In this document: positions 1 to 12,597 of the stretch, one piece after another
How the letters are laid out: each line of letters opens with the position of its first letter
Position numbering within the stretch: position 1 is the stretch's first letter
NCBI GenBank assembly: GCA_023853785.1
Contig: JAJIRX010000622.1
Location: 1,584,642 to 1,648,641 of the forward strand
Direction of reading: 5' to 3'
Length of the DNA stretch: 64,000 nucleotides
DNA from: Psilocybe azurescens
Lineage: Eukaryota > Basidiomycota > Agaricomycetes > Agaricales > Agrocybaceae
The notes under the pieces: model-generated
The model's database searches: none
What the model was told of the DNA's origin: nothing
What the model saw: only the letters and a program-made list of their open reading frames with translations
Made by a program: the position numbers and the translations under genes

Positions 1-274
1 GGATGTCTCCTGTGAGACTGAATATCAGTCCTGCAACTATTGCGATGGACGACCTGTTCTCTGGTCGAAGCAATCCATCGCCGGTCGTGGCAGCCTGTAT
101 TCCTGCACCGAGAAAAGATAGGGAAGCGGTGATTTTGAAGCCTGCGCTACCGGGATAAAAACTGTTCATCTCAGAGATGATCAACAAAGCAACAGATGCT
201 GCGAGAGCTGCTGGGTAAGGATCCACTGGTAGCTTAACGCCCAATGCCTCAAGCCTAGAATTGACCATGGACAT
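1..274 (-). CDS. YhhN/TMEM86-family membrane protein (N-terminal part, runs off left edge)
   Basis: The minus strand is open from an ATG at 274 to the window edge. The visible ~91 residues are hydrophobic. They carry the features I associate with the YhhN (TMEM86, lysoplasmalogenase-like) family: a FKITASLSFL segment and an IVAGLIFSLTGD segment, which match the family's 'K-x-T-x-L-x-F' and 'GLxFSLxGD' signatures. Family members are multi-pass membrane proteins, some of which hydrolyse the vinyl-ether bond of lysoplasmalogens. Two further ATG codons lie close together (MSMV), so 274 or 268 could be used. The C-terminal half is outside the window, so catalytic residues cannot be judged. The assignment is inferred from short motifs. 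Confidence 0.6.
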   Translation of the reverse strand, partial: MSMVNSRLEALGVKLPVDPYPAALAASVALLIISEMNSFYPGSAGFKITASLSFLGAGIQAATTGDGLLRPENRSSIAIVAGLIFSLTGDI

Positions 275-680
275 GGTCAAGTTGTGGCGAATTGCAAGCG
301 ATACTAGTGGAAGACAGCTAGGAGGTTACGAGAAAGCGATCCTGGCAGTCGATCCGGTGCTTGCGTTCAAGCTAAGACCGTGGATTGAGCCTTATGATCA
401 TGATCCAATGCGATATGTTGACGCCAAGGCGTAGTCCGGCTTAGGATGCACGGGTCATGATCCACATTCCCGAGAAATGATGGACAGAACTGGACAGAAG
501 CCTGAGGAAAGACTTGGAGAAATTTACCACAACACAAGACCCAACCGGGAAGCCCGAAAGACGGCAAGAGACTTTGCGACTGCACCTCCAGGACGCCTTT
601 GTAAAATAAACATCACCCATAAGCCCTTTCATTACCCATTGATCTTATATACAATATGAAGTGTACACTATTTAATTACA
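275..680. other. intergenic region, promoter side of the YhhN gene
   Basis: About 400 bp between the start of the YhhN-type gene and the probable end of the DUF6533 gene. Short open frames on both strands (for example 477-659 and 367-585) have no recognisable protein features. I see no RNA gene or repeat here. Confidence 0.5.
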
Positions 681-2463
681 TTACACTGGGGATGTCGTCC
701 GTACGTGTAACTCTATGCTGTTGTTAATAACATTGCCAACTTCTGGCAGACGCAGGGAATTAGGCTATATATTTTGACATGCAAGCATTACAACCACTTA
801 CCGATGTGCGAATTAGCAGGTAATATCGTCGGTGTGTCCTGCTGAGTCGTCATAAAATCTCCATCGATTGAGGTGTGAATAATGCTCGTAAAAATGGCAC
901 CAGTTCCCGTTGCCGCCAAAGTGCCTTCTTGCCGATAGCTTGAATTGATTTTTGGGTCACGAAGGTTGAGCATGAGGCGAGAGATCATTGTTGAGGATAC
1001 TCTAACACGAACTGACATTAAAAATGTATCACCTTGATCGAAGCAAAGGACGTACATATTGGTGAGGGTTACAGTCATACCCTGTTCGTAGCTCTAATAG
1101 TGGAAGAGAGGTGAGATCGAAAATTATATCAAATGTGCGTATGCGAGGAATCTCACTGGAGAGAGCTAGAGGTATATTAGTCAAAGAAAGAGAAAACCAG
1201 AAAACGGGACACACATGGAATGAAAGGAGCACTGAAGAGGTAGCTGCCAGCATACTACTGTATGGATAAATAAGATTAGGAATCTGCCTCACAGGCTTCG
1301 TTGTTGTTGTGATCTGACAACGTACCCAAAATAAATAGTACCTAGTTTCGTGATTAGAAATGAAAACAAGTTAACATCGGAAAGCAGACATACCATCCCG
1401 AAGCATGACTTGAAGGATGTGAGAGCCCTGACGTCTGTATGTGACAGACTTATACAGGATCATAGTGAAGATGAGGATGTCGAAGGCTAGCATCCCTGTC
1501 CATGCCTCGGCAAGTCCTAAATTCAAAGGGTCGTAAGACTGAGGAAACTATGCGCAATAGTTGATTTGGAGTACTTTTGATCTGTAGCCCCAAGACCAAC
1601 AGGTCAGTCCCACCCAATTTAAAGCTCCAAAGATGGAGTACGTACACATCTTCTCCAACAGGTAAGAGACATCCTATCGATGGAAGGTCATCCACAGTGT
1701 AGACCTTACTATGACCACTAACGACACAGTACTATTGTAGAAATGAGCAAATGCAACTTGGGAGTATAGGTACCAACGCACTATGCCAAAGCAGATGACG
1801 GTAAGACCTGCTGAACAGATCAGAATAAGGATCGCTTTGTTACAGTTGTACAATGCGTATGTTCGCATGATGAGGAGAACTTGAGCCGAAGGTCAATACG
1901 GGCTCCAGAGAAGAGGGTAGGGTAGAACGTACGGCCAACGATAACCTGTATGATTACAGCAAGATATTCATGAAACGTTGACATTTTTACACATCTGAAG
2001 AAGATGCGAAGCTGTTCAATTTTAATTAGCGAGTAAAGACTGAATGTGCTCACAGCTGCAATTTGGTAGCATATCGTTAATCAAAACTACTTTGAGGAAA
2101 TACATTGAAAGCTCACGTCAAGTCGATCTGGATCTGATGACCTCCAGAAGTATTGAAAAATGACAGGCCCATGTCCCAGCAGTGAGAGATACCGATTGAG
2201 ATAGAAGAGGGAGGATGCCCAAGTAATCCGACGAGAAGCCCAAAAACGATCAATTTCCCGGGGAAGAGTTAAAAGATAGTCGTAATAGAGAATTACTATT
2301 TGGAACGATAGTCTTCGTCAAAGAAAGCACACTACACGCTACGATTAGGCTTACCGATGGATGCTACTGCAATACATTGATTAACAAAGCTGAGAGGTGG
2401 GGTCAATAAACCATCAGTGAAAAATTCATCACGGAAATTTAGAAATTTGATAGACACGAACAT
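681..2463 (-). CDS. DUF6533 basidiomycete integral membrane protein
   Basis: A multi-exon gene starting at ATG 2463 (MFVSIKFLNF). Exon 2 gives the hallmark YDYLLTLPREIDRFW followed by SLFYLNRYLSLLGHGP, the DUF6533 domain. Next come HEYLAVIIQVIVG and the typical RTYALYNCNKAILIL helix, then GLAEAWTGMLAFDILIF, LRDG and near the end RVSSTMISRLMLNLRDP. This is the standard seven-helix-like layout of this basidiomycete-expanded family, whose function is unknown. The stop is uncertain. Reading through gives a TAA at 788. A perfect gtaagt donor just before it and a gccag acceptor 59 nt later allow a last exon ending VRTTSPV at 681, which I prefer. Some middle exon borders are not resolved. Confidence 0.8.
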
Positions 2464-3241
2464 TTGGTCTTCTACAGCCTTAACCATAGGTCGCCGGACA
2501 ATAGAAAAGAAGAAGAGAGTCAGTGGGGAGGAAGGGAAAGGGAGGGCTCATAGACACATCGGCGGGATGAAGACAATGGAGAACCCGAAGTCGATCTTTG
2601 CATGCATATAAGAGGAACTGGTGGACACTCCTTCCCGATTCCAAGGGTTGCCACAAACTCACGGATGTACATCAACTCTTAATTTCCAATCTGTTGCTAA
2701 ATTTTCCCTTGGCTTGCTGATCTCTCAAGATCTCTCTACGTACTTATTAATACATAGATGCCCCTTACAGTATAGTGCTATCCTCACCGGGGTCCATCGG
2801 TGTTATTACATAGGTTATTTTTTATTTCAGATCACGGTTTCCCAGCAGTAGACACTGATGCAAGCACCTCAAGTTACAACAGTAGATTCAGAGTCTTGTG
2901 GTTTATTTTACCGAAACTGATTAACAGACTGACGCCCTGGTACACATTTCAGCGGGGAATTGGAACCCATGGCTATGTTAATAGAGGTAGATATCAAAGA
3001 TAATTTCTGAAAGACGTCCTGGATCGACAGTTCATCAGAGATGTACTTCCGTCACGCGTGCGAGCGAAGAAGCCACGGATTCAATATTTTTGTCCATACT
3101 CAAGAGCGCAACCTAGGCTGTAGCCGGAGCCATTGACCTGATAGGCATTGTGGTCTCAAGCTCGGGGATCGTGAATAGGGATAGAGTATTAAATTATAAG
3201 TTGTTGGGAGCGCCAATAAAGTCCATTGTCTTTCTACAGTA
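2464..3241. other. intergenic region without a recognisable gene
   Basis: About 780 bp between the DUF6533 start and the Serinc stop. Several short ORFs on the plus strand (2621-2851, 2800-3003) look like chance. It presumably holds the DUF6533 promoter and the Serinc 3' UTR. Confidence 0.5.
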
Positions 3242-5143
3242 TCAATCACCAAACCTGGATAAAAGTGTAAGACAAACGGGATACAGACAGTTAGATGAAC
3301 AAACGCACCTGTCTGGCAAAAAAACAGGAGCTAACAGGCTCCAGATATAGAGCAAAATACAAACCCACCCTGATACCACTCGCATCCACATAGCAACTTC
3401 TGAACGGCCAATGTAAACATCAAAGTTCGGATCCACAGGTCCAGATATAGGATTCTTTGAAACAATGTTCCTGTAAAATAAAGTATAAAGATTCGAAATT
3501 AAGGAAAGAATAGAATGAAACGGCTTACCAGTCAGTCAACAACATTGCCACATACATTGCTGCGATCGAAAAGATAACGTGGAACCAAGAATACTGTTCG
3601 AAAAAAAGATCGGTTTATCGCCTCAATGGAAAGTCATCAGACCTACGTTGTATCTTGTTCCTGTACGCTCATCATCTCTTGATTCGCCGAAAATATCGTC
3701 TTCGTCATCTTCGTCATCTTCTTCTTGTAGTGCAGACGCAGGAATTGCACTGTTGCTGATTCAGTCCCAGACCTACTTGAGCCATTGGCGTCACTTACCC
3801 TGCTTCAATGGCTGCGAGGAGAGCCTGATAGCGCGGTGATTCAGTTCTTCCCGGTTGCTGGGTCACAACTCCCAATTCCGAATGGTCTTCATCACCAGTC
3901 AGTTGAATTCGACCTTTCTTTCCCTTTCCGACTAGAACTCGACTTTGTGTTGCTGCCCTAGAGGTTGAATACGCAATTGCCAAGAAAGTGAAGATGCCAC
4001 CTAAGATGAGGACCGCCTTCTGAGTCGTCTTTCCGTCACGAAGGGGGTTACACTGCTTAGTTTCGTGTACGTGATTGCTGACAGCAGATACGATAAGATA
4101 AGTACAATAAGCAGCGACCATAGATGACTGCGCAAGGCCTGAGCGAGGGTTGCGTTCCTGGACAGCAGGATGGATGCTCAAAAGGGTGATGATGACACAT
4201 AAGGCAAGGTTGAATGATATGAAGAATTGGTTGAGGGTGCATCCAGATCCTGCGAAATAGGCGTAGAGAAGACCGGTCAGGGTTATGGTGAACGAGTACA
4301 TTGCAGCCGTGGATCCGATTAAGACCCATTGCCAAAAATTGGATGACGAGTTTTCCCAATTTTCGAGGCAAGTCTCGGACCAGGAATGTGCAAAATCGAC
4401 GAGGAGCACAAGACCGACTAGGATGAATATAGATGCACCGAGTAGGGCAACATAATTTCCCCAGAACATGAAGAAACCGTTGGGAATTACGAAGCTGATG
4501 CCTACGAGGATAAACCAAAGAAGTACTTTGGGACCCCACCAACTATTCAATGTGTTAATTTATAAAATATAAGTTATACAAATGAATCTTACCCATTCTG
4601 TATAGCTGCCCGTTTATCTTTAGTGTCCTGGACGCCGATTAGGAGGGAGCTCAATATGAGGTGGAACAATGCTAGAGCGAAACAGATGCGATGGACCTGT
4701 GACTGCAATCAGAAGACGCCAATGCAACCACTAACAAAACATACCGCTAATACCCCATAACACTGCTCTCCAGCACAAACCATCTTGATATAATCAAAAC
4801 TCCACTTCTCTATGAGTCTTATTGCGAAATCCGTTTTCATGATCCAAGCAAGGATAGAATTGAGCATAAATATTATCTGTCATTCGATGAGTTGTGAGGT
4901 TACGTCCTAGACTGAAATATGACTTGCTCCAAAGCCAACACGAGTCGCAATGGAGGAATTGCAATTGCATGACTTGAAGAACATGGATGCTGCGCACATT
5001 GCAACGGTTAAGGAGCAATTCGAATTAGAGTTGACAAGAAACACACCTGCAGTAGAAGTACAGAAGAAAGCCAAACCAGCGAAACATGATGTGGCGATGG
5101 ATGTTAGCCCGCCAGCAAGCGGGAGGGACATGAGTAAACCCAT
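3242..5143 (-). CDS. TMS1: Serinc/TMS1 family multi-pass membrane protein
   Basis: The start at 5143 gives MGLLMSLPLAGGLTSIATSC, the conserved Serinc N-terminus, followed after a short intron by the cysteine-rich FFKSCNCNSSIATRVG segment. Later exons give SWIMKTDFAIRLIEKWSF, VHRICFALALFH, WWGPKVLLWF, PNGFFMFWGNY and VLLVDFAHSWSETCLENWE. The last exons encode NIVSKNPISGPVD, IGRSEVAMWMRVVSGW and a C-terminus LAPVFLPDRFGD formed across a gtgcgt...ccag intron. All major Serinc blocks are present, so this looks complete. Family members have about ten membrane helices and sit in endosomal or vacuolar membranes. The proposed role in serine incorporation into lipids is debated. It is divergent from the gene at 5318, sharing 174 bp upstream. 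Confidence 0.92.
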
Positions 5144-5317
5144 GGTGTAGTTACTGGTAAGTGTTATCCAAGTATCCAGCTGCCTCCAGCGGCAAAGCAC
5201 TCCACATTCACGTGACTCGCATCCCGCCCCTAACATTGTTTAAATGTTGATATGTTCACTCACTGTTCTATCTCATCTTCGTCTCCTAGTTCTTGCTTAT
5301 CTATAGAAAACAAAGTC
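5144..5317. promoter_or_regulatory. shared upstream region of Serinc and the 5318 gene
   Basis: 174 bp separate the divergent start codons at 5143 (-) and 5318 (+). No clear TATA box was seen. Called only from gene layout. Confidence 0.35.
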
Positions 5318-6410
5318 ATGCCTTATAAAACAAGAAGGAGATTGAATATACCGGCCAAGAGATTAGGCGGCGCTTTCAACAAGTTGCAAATAGCTCTGAA
5401 ACTTCAGAACAACCATAACGATTTTCTTGTTATAGCTGTAAGTGCCGATGCCCGACCTGAGCTCCTTCAATTTACTGACATGCTCTTTAATATGCAGAGG
5501 AAAATTCGGACAACGTGAAAAAATATCTCGATCTGTCTTTGACACCGAAGGATCAGAAAGAATTGTTAAAAAGGTGAAAAATAAGGTAAGCATACTTATA
5601 GTAGTGGATCTCGAGATACTTAATAGTACAGAGTTCTGACATCCTGAAACTCGGAATTTGTTCCCGCTCTCCTTTAAAGGTGGTAGAGAAATACCCGGAC
5701 TTCTTCGACAGTGAAGACGGTCCCGAGCCTTTGGAGTGTCTATTCAAATATATCAAATATTTCCACAACAATACTCGATCCACAATGAGGGCATCTTGTT
5801 CACGGAACATGTTATCAATGAAGCGGCAAAATAACAAGCTGACGGACTCAACCAATACTCTTCGACTGCCTGGCACAAATCCCTATAACAAATCTTCAAC
5901 TACAAGAGCATACGTGTTAATCACCACTCCTCATAGGACCAAAAGTCCGCAGTATCTTCATCTCCGAAACAAAATCCGCTGACTCTTACGGTTTCACCAT
6001 CCATGAAAGTAAAACCCAATGACTCAATTCCTGCCATGTCTTCACCCATGGCTATCAGCAACTGGCCAAAGTGGGATTCACAGTCTTTTCATGGTTCCAG
6101 TTCTCAGAATACCTCAAGCGAGATATCAAGTGCATCGATGTATACTTCTCAACCCACCCAGGGTCATCAAATTAGTCGGGTCCACACATTTCTTGACTCG
6201 TGCATTCCCCCAATGTCGGGTTATCTTCAACGTTTTATAGATTTTGGATGTGAAACCGAGGTCCATCTACTCGCAATCTCCTTGTGGACGGACGCCGAAA
6301 TCGACGAGCTACTAAAGGATAAATTACCATCCGGGCCAGAAGGGATTCATATGTCCGACATGAATGTGCTTTGTTTACGCCGTCATTTCAGGACCTACTT
6401 CGGGAACTGA
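5318..6410 (+). CDS. basidiomycete hypothetical protein with a C-terminal HTFL...YF module; middle exons uncertain
   Basis: I do not recognise a function. The first exon from ATG 5318 reads MPYKTRRRLNIPAKRLGG and ends at a gtaagt donor at 5438. An alternative in-frame ATG lies at 5252. The final exon (about 5937-6410) is convincing coding sequence. It ends with VHTFLDSCIPPMSGYLQRFI, then a conserved-looking segment with CETEVHLLAISLW and RRHFRTYFGN, a pattern common in uncharacterised agaric proteins. Between them the frame is ambiguous. The frame of the last exon also reads sensibly upstream (SIHNEGILFTEHVINEAAK) but is cut by stops at 5832, 5886 and 5934, so either an intron with a weak donor or gene decay must be assumed. 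Confidence 0.5.
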
Positions 6411-6850
6411 TCTCTGCATTTTTTTGATCCCACATATTTTCTTATGAAAGGCGTATAACCTAAAGGACGTCATCGAAACAGCGACACCCTACCCATACAC
6501 ACAATTTTGCAGGATTTTTTCTAGGACTATTTCTTGACCCACATCACTAACCCCTACTCACGAGGCTGCTGCAATCTGGTATTGTCTTTAGAAATTTTTA
6601 TATTTTGTAATTTTATCGACAACCGCATTTACTGTCCTATAATCATCGTATACATCACTGTTGCGCCACAATGTATATGATTTCATCCGATCAATTGAAC
6701 CTGACCTAATTTAGAACAATGACCAGGGGGATAGAATGAAGAGAAATATGGCCTCGCACAATGGGGTAAGTATATGTACATTGGTTTAAACAGGGGTTTT
6801 ACAATATCTACAACAACAACAATACATGTCGGGTAAAGGTACGCATGATT
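6411..6850. other. convergent intergenic region
   Basis: 440 bp between the ends of the plus-strand hypothetical gene and the minus-strand CWH43 gene. T-rich, with no coding feature recognised. It should hold both 3' UTRs. Confidence 0.5.
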
Positions 6851-9800
6851 CTACAACACAGCACTCTCAGGAATCTTATAGTACAAAGGCTGCCAGGAAT
6901 CGTCAGATGGACTACAAGATATACGACTCATATTACGCACCGTATTAAACACATGATAATAATGCCCATTAACGCCTCCCTGTGTTGCATCACCGTAGTA
7001 GGGCATAGGGAACCACTATTTAGTCCCCGAGTGTCGAGTCAGATACTTGCATTCAAGGTATTGAGAATGAATGGGATAGCTTACATGCTCTACTGCGAGC
7101 TCCTCCTTTCTCGACCTCAGATATCGAGCTTCCACTGAGTCATCCGTGACGTTGTGTCCGTGCCGCGGCAGGACGAATTGCGCGATCTGCGTCTCGGTGT
7201 CTGTTATGATGCCACGGGAGACGCGTGCGTATGACGTCCGGTACAGCCCACGGTAGAAGATGTATTCACACCTATATGAAAGACGTAAGGGTTAGTTCAA
7301 CAATATGTACTTGAGGTGAAGTACGAGCAATATACCATCGGTCGTTGTCGTCGGCGTCGACGTCATGAACATTTCCTTCCTGAACCATGATCCCATAAGG
7401 GTTTGCTATTCATGATGAAGCTAAATTAAGCAGGAAGAAGCACTAGAGAGGTATATGTACTCACGAGGAGGCGTATGAGGTTTGGTGACGACATAACCGA
7501 GGAAAATGACAGGCCTGGTCGAAGCTGCCATGATTTTTGCCAATTCTGTACTTTGCAGTTCTCTATCCAAAGGATCTTCCTCTGTTCGTGAGGTGTGAGC
7601 ACAGAACAACGAACGATGAAAATAAAGGCACCTTGTCCATTATGTGCAACGACAACCAGCACCTCTGTGCCATATACGTCAACAACTGCCTCAATGGCAG
7701 GCGCAAGCTCCCCGTGAGGGGAAGGTAGGAGGTGATGTTTAGTGCTAATGATTGGGAACTAGAAGGTTGTTGTCAGGACCCCAGTCGGAATCGAGGAAGG
7801 ATTTGACGCACTTTTGACAACAGGACAGCGCCCCATGTATGCGAGTTGGGTCCTGGTCCAATATCTACGTTCTGTCGCCGAAGATCGTCAAAGATATCGA
7901 TGGTATATTACTGAATTACTAACGCACATAGTTTGATTCTTCCACAATTAATCGAGTCCTATAGAAATTATATCAGCTATTATCTCAGGAACATAAAGAA
8001 AGAAACAGCGCTAACAGATCCCGATGTCCAAACGCTGTTCTCTGAAGATATCCAAGTCAGCAATGGAATTTCGCGACGAAGATTCAATGGAATGCACATG
8101 TAAATCCGTCTCCAAAAGACCCACGATATCCAACTCCATATCTCTGCGCAAAAAGAGAACTAATCAGCACAAGATAAAGAAATAGCATTGAGGGTGCAAT
8201 ACCGAATCAGATTCAATATTCCGCGCTGACTGTCATTCCCCTCGTTGTCGATGCCAAAATGCACCGTCCAGATGCCCGTGTTGAATATCCTTGTTCCGTA
8301 TTTGAAAGGCTGGGGAGGAGTACTCGGTACTCGGTACCATGTTGTCAATAAGGACAATAAAGATACAACTGCAAGAATGCTGCGGATGTATGCCTTGTAT
8401 TTGATTATTATCGATTTGGAAGGAACAGAAGTGGATGTGTTTGTGGCAGCGGCAGATGACCATCGGAAGGCAGGGAGGAGACATGCCATTTGGAGGAAGG
8501 TCACTCTTTTAGAAAGAAAATATGAGAAACGACTGTTGAGAGAGAGCCACGGATTTGACTTACAGGTCTGTTCGCTCTCGCAGATATACACCCCCGGGAA
8601 CAAATGCGTACGCAACTGTGAAGATGCTCGCCAAGTTCAACAGACAATATACGCCCAGTGCCGTTGTGTAAATCTTTGATATCCGCATGCCAGCTCCTCC
8701 AACAGTAGCACTGGCAGCAACGGCATTGAATGCTAGAGGCAAGACAGACATCAAAAACACGGCGACGCCCAACCCACCCGCATAGCCGATCCAATTCCGA
8801 TACGCATACATGATGTACGAGCAGCCTGAACCGAAAAGGAACCAAGCGGGGCTCGAAAGCACGTCCCCTAATTTATTTTTCTCTGTGGAGGTCGAAGCCA
8901 AGAGCAGCCCTAGAGCCATGGCTAGTATCGTCAGGAATCCGTGGAGATGAGGCACGGGCCCGCGCGGAAGACGGTCCTCGTATCCTGTCCATGACCAAGC
9001 GATTAAGGTGCTTGATTCTGACAGCAAGTTGTGCAAGCAGAAGAGGAGAGAGCCAAGAGGGAGAGTACCGAGCAAAGAATCTGGTGAAGTTGATGGTTTT
9101 ACTGTGTTTCTGCTTGTACTTGAGGATCTGTTTGGCGAGCTGGGACGGGTGTAGTACTCGTAGATGGCGAGTAGTGCCAGGACAAGGCCTGTTTTGTTGT
9201 AACCTTCTGCCTTATAGTTTATAAATGGCCACACTGAAAAGAAAGCCGTTAGCATATAGTAAAATTTGAGTAAAATCGAATAACCTGGATTGTTCGATCT
9301 ATTTGCTTGCTTCAGCAGCGAAGAAATTATAACCCCAAGACCTGTCACTTGAAGAAAACGAGTAAGCCACAATAGTTCCACAGGCGTTCGACCATTGTAC
9401 ACTTACCAATTGCTTGATATGCTACATCATTTTCACCGTCAACTATGCCGGACCAAGTGACAACCTGCCGCATGACAGCCACGACATTAGCAATGGCGAC
9501 AAGCCCCAATCTCCCACCAGGACTCGGCACAAGGTATGCAATAATGCCGATTAGGGATGTTATTTGCAGTATAACCTGACCTCGACGTGTTCTAGTGAAC
9601 GCTAGCACGGATGGTGTTGATGGCGTACTATTTAAGTCCGGAGACAAGAAAATGTAGTTGTAAGGCGAGGAAAGTGACAGTAAGAGAGGAGAGAGGACAG
9701 AAAGGAGGGCGAGCTCGTGTCCTGCAATACCGAGCTTCCATACAGAAAAGTAGAACAAAGTGGGTATAAGAGAGGTGAAAAGGGTCCAGAAGACGTAAGC

Positions 9801-11196
9801 TAATAAACGGACCGGTCAGAGAATCACGGCTTGATGTTGATCGACATACTCACATAGGTATACATCTGCTAGGAATGCGCTGCCATTCCGCCAAGGTGCA
9901 GGAGGACTGGGCGCACTTCCTGTGCTACGAAGAGCGGGTGCCGGAGCAAGGGCAGCATCGATAGCATTCGCCGGAGCATCGTCGGCATATGTATCCGAAA
10001 GTGAGGTTTCCGTTTTATAGCCATTGCGGTTTCTGATATCACTTTGAATATGAACAACTTGAACAGCAGATGTAATCTGCTCCTGGAGCCTGAAAGTGGA
10101 ATGTACATCAGGAATCGGAGCTGGGTGAACGGCACGATGACTAACGATGATTCGGCTGCGGTCAACTTGGTGCTTAAACTTGGATCAAGCGGACTAGCCA
10201 GGGATATCTGGGTCAAAATTTAGCAAAGGCGCATCATACGACTAGATGAACGAACATGTAAACCAGCTTCCCTGAATTCCTGCTCAGCAACAGAATCATA
10301 GAGAACGTCAAAGAAGATGAGACCCCATTCAAAAAAGGCGTAGCGGGTGTACGCTAAAAATAACACGTAAGTTCAAGTCTGACAATAAACGCACTATATT
10401 ACCTCCTGGAATGCGATGGACCTTGTGCTGTAGGAAGAAATAGACAAGAGGGATGATAGTAGTAAAGAAACTAGGGGGAAACGCGTAAATAGGAGAAATT
10501 TAATGAACAGCACGTGCAGAACATACGCGCCGGCAATCAGCTTCCTAAAGGTTGATATTCAAGACATGAGACGGATGTGATCAGTCATTACTGTAGGGTA
10601 TAATGTCCGCACCTCTTTCTGCGGACGGAAACTCTGGCAACGGGGGTGCTTGCAATGCCTAGAAGCATCCAGGGTATGTTGCAGACCATGTAGAGAACCA
10701 TCATAAAATCATGTACGTCATGGTCGTCGCTAGAGGTGATGTAGACCCAGCCTCCGCAGGAGAGAGTGCGAACTAGTCCGGAAAGGAATACAACGGTAGG
10801 AAGAGACGACGTGGATGAATGATGGAGAAAGTACTGCAGAAAGACAAGGGCAAAACGCGGGCCTGCGATGGGGTAAGGACACTAGTTGCAGGATTTGACG
10901 AAAAGTAAAAACCTGAGGTGAGGGCTATGAGAATTTGGAATAGGTTTCGCTCTGGATACCAGTCTCCGATGCTAGAAAGGAGATTAGTGACTGAGAGCCA
11001 GTTTGATTATTTAAACGGAGAGGTACGTCGCTGAAACGGAAGGAAACCATTCATCTGGATACTGAGCAACACTATTTTTTACAATTTTGGTATAGTGGAG
11101 AGCGCAGGCTAGTGTGAGAGCAAGTATAAAAGCAGAGGCAGCGAGGAGAGTGTGGAGACGGGCGATGGGAGCAGCAGGTAGTCGAGCCAGAGCCAT
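6851..11196 (-). CDS. CWH43: CWH43-type GPI-anchor lipid remodelling protein
   Basis: A long gene with many short introns. The N-terminus from ATG 11196 ([18 protein letters not shown]) leads into [20 protein letters not shown], the signature of the PGAP2-like (FRAG1/DRAM/Sfk1) part. Many membrane segments follow (about 10,900-8,600), including a [20 protein letters not shown] segment. The C-terminal part has the endonuclease/exonuclease/phosphatase-like domain: [50 protein letters not shown] and [18 protein letters not shown]. The last exons give [20 protein letters not shown] and a C-terminus ending IPESAVL at 6851. In yeast, Cwh43 replaces diacylglycerol with ceramide in GPI anchors in the ER, and this gene has the full fused PGAP2-plus-EEP architecture. 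An upstream in-frame GTG was not used as start. Confidence 0.93.
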
Positions 11197-11293
11197 GGCA
11201 GACAGAGCCAAGTTGTCAACATGCACTAAGTATGTTTATGTCATAAACACGGTCATTCAATTTAGAAATTGAAAATGTCTATTTTGGGACTAC
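11197..11293. promoter_or_regulatory. bidirectional promoter between CWH43 and the CobW gene
   Basis: Only 97 bp separate the two divergent start codons (11196 minus, 11294 plus). No recognised core element. Inferred from layout. Confidence 0.4.
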
Positions 11294-12510
11294 ATGGCCG
11301 CATCCATCCCCATCACCGTCTTCACTGGCTTTCTGGGCGCCGGAAAGACCTCTGTCATCCTCTCTCTTCTTCCAAAGCTCCCAAAGGACTACAAACTCGT
11401 CCTCCTCAAGAATGAGTTTGGAGATGTAGAGGTAGACAGCAAATTGGCAAACGAGTCTTCCCTCACTGCAGTCAGTGAAATCTTGAATGGCTGCATGTGC
11501 GTGCTATCAGATTCAACTGCTCTTCGGTCATTCATTATTCATCAGGTGCTGTGTCCTCGTAGGCCAGATGCAAAATGCGCTCTTGGAAATCCGTGGTAAG
11601 TTCCCCCAAGAGTTAATATACCTCAATCGGAACAAAATACAGATCTATTACATATCTCTTGTCTCTAGATAACTATCGTCCAGATCGAATCATCATTGAA
11701 TGCTCGTAAGCTGTTCTGTCTTAGTCTATCAGCATGCATTTCTGTTCGACTTAACATCGAAATCCCAGCGGCTCGAGCGTTTCCAGCCACCTTGGCCTTC
11801 CAGATCCGTCAGCTGGAACGCGACACAGGTGGAGACTTCAATCTCGATGCTATCGTCACAGTCATCGATGCTGAAAATTTCGTCGGGTACGAGGACACTT
11901 CTCCCACTGCGAGAATGCAGGCCAGCTACTCCGATATCATCCTAATCGTGCGTGCTCTACCTTCTCCATCTAGCCCCGGTTTCATCTGATAAGCGACGGC
12001 CCACAGAATAAATGGGAACACGTTTCAGAACGTTCGCTGGATATTGTGATGGACCATCTGCATACCCTGAATGATACCACTCCAAAAATCAAATGTCAAG
12101 CAAGGAACGGAGTCGACCCGGGCCTGATTTTTGGCCTCCAATCAAAGCTGTTCTTGTCCGAATCCGATTCGGTTCCAGTCGACCACGACGAAGTCGAGAC
12201 CTTAACTCTGGGACGGGCAGGAATCATCCATCATCACGACCCTGGTTCTGGGGATGATGCCGCTGCGATGGACAAGGAAAAGTTGTTACAAGCGCTGCAG
12301 TTGTTGCCCCGAGAGACGATTTGGAGAGTGAAAGGGTTTGTAAAATTTGAGGACGGAAGGGTGTATATTTTGAACTGGGCATTTGGTCGATACGAGTTGA
12401 AAGAATACTCTGGAGATGATATTCGATTTTCTGTTCGATTTACTGTGATGGGTTCACGAGGGGAGGTCGGCCGGGCAGTAACCAAGTTTGTGGCCGCATT
12501 GAAAGCTTAG
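11294..12510 (+). CDS. CobW/ZNG1-type zinc-binding GTPase (apparent frameshift)
   Basis: The start at 11294 gives ITVFTGFLGAGKTSVIL, a Walker A (GFLGAGKT) typical of CobW/COG0523 metallochaperone GTPases, followed by KNEFGDVEVDSKL. The metal-binding GCMCC motif is assembled across an intron (gtgcgt...catcag, 11503 region). Further exons give IIIECS, then AFPATLAFQIRQL, DAIVTVIDAENF, ILINKWEHVSERS and a C-terminal CobW_C-like part (RETIWRVKGFVKFEDGR, YILNWAFGRYELK). Members deliver zinc to client enzymes such as methionine aminopeptidase. At the expected ECSGSAFPA block the splice acceptor at 11768 leads into ggctcgagcg and the frame is off by one base (see findings). Otherwise the family's length and motif order are normal. 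Confidence 0.85.
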
Positions 12511-12597
12511 TCAGCATAGTAGAGCACAATCACATGAAGGTCGTTTCAATTCAAGACCCAAACGCTCTAATGTTATCTCTTTTATTCAACAATTCCC

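Noticed and set aside
6845..7138. Plus-strand ORF of 97 codons
   Set aside because: Antisense to the last exons of CWH43 (WFPMPYYGD region).
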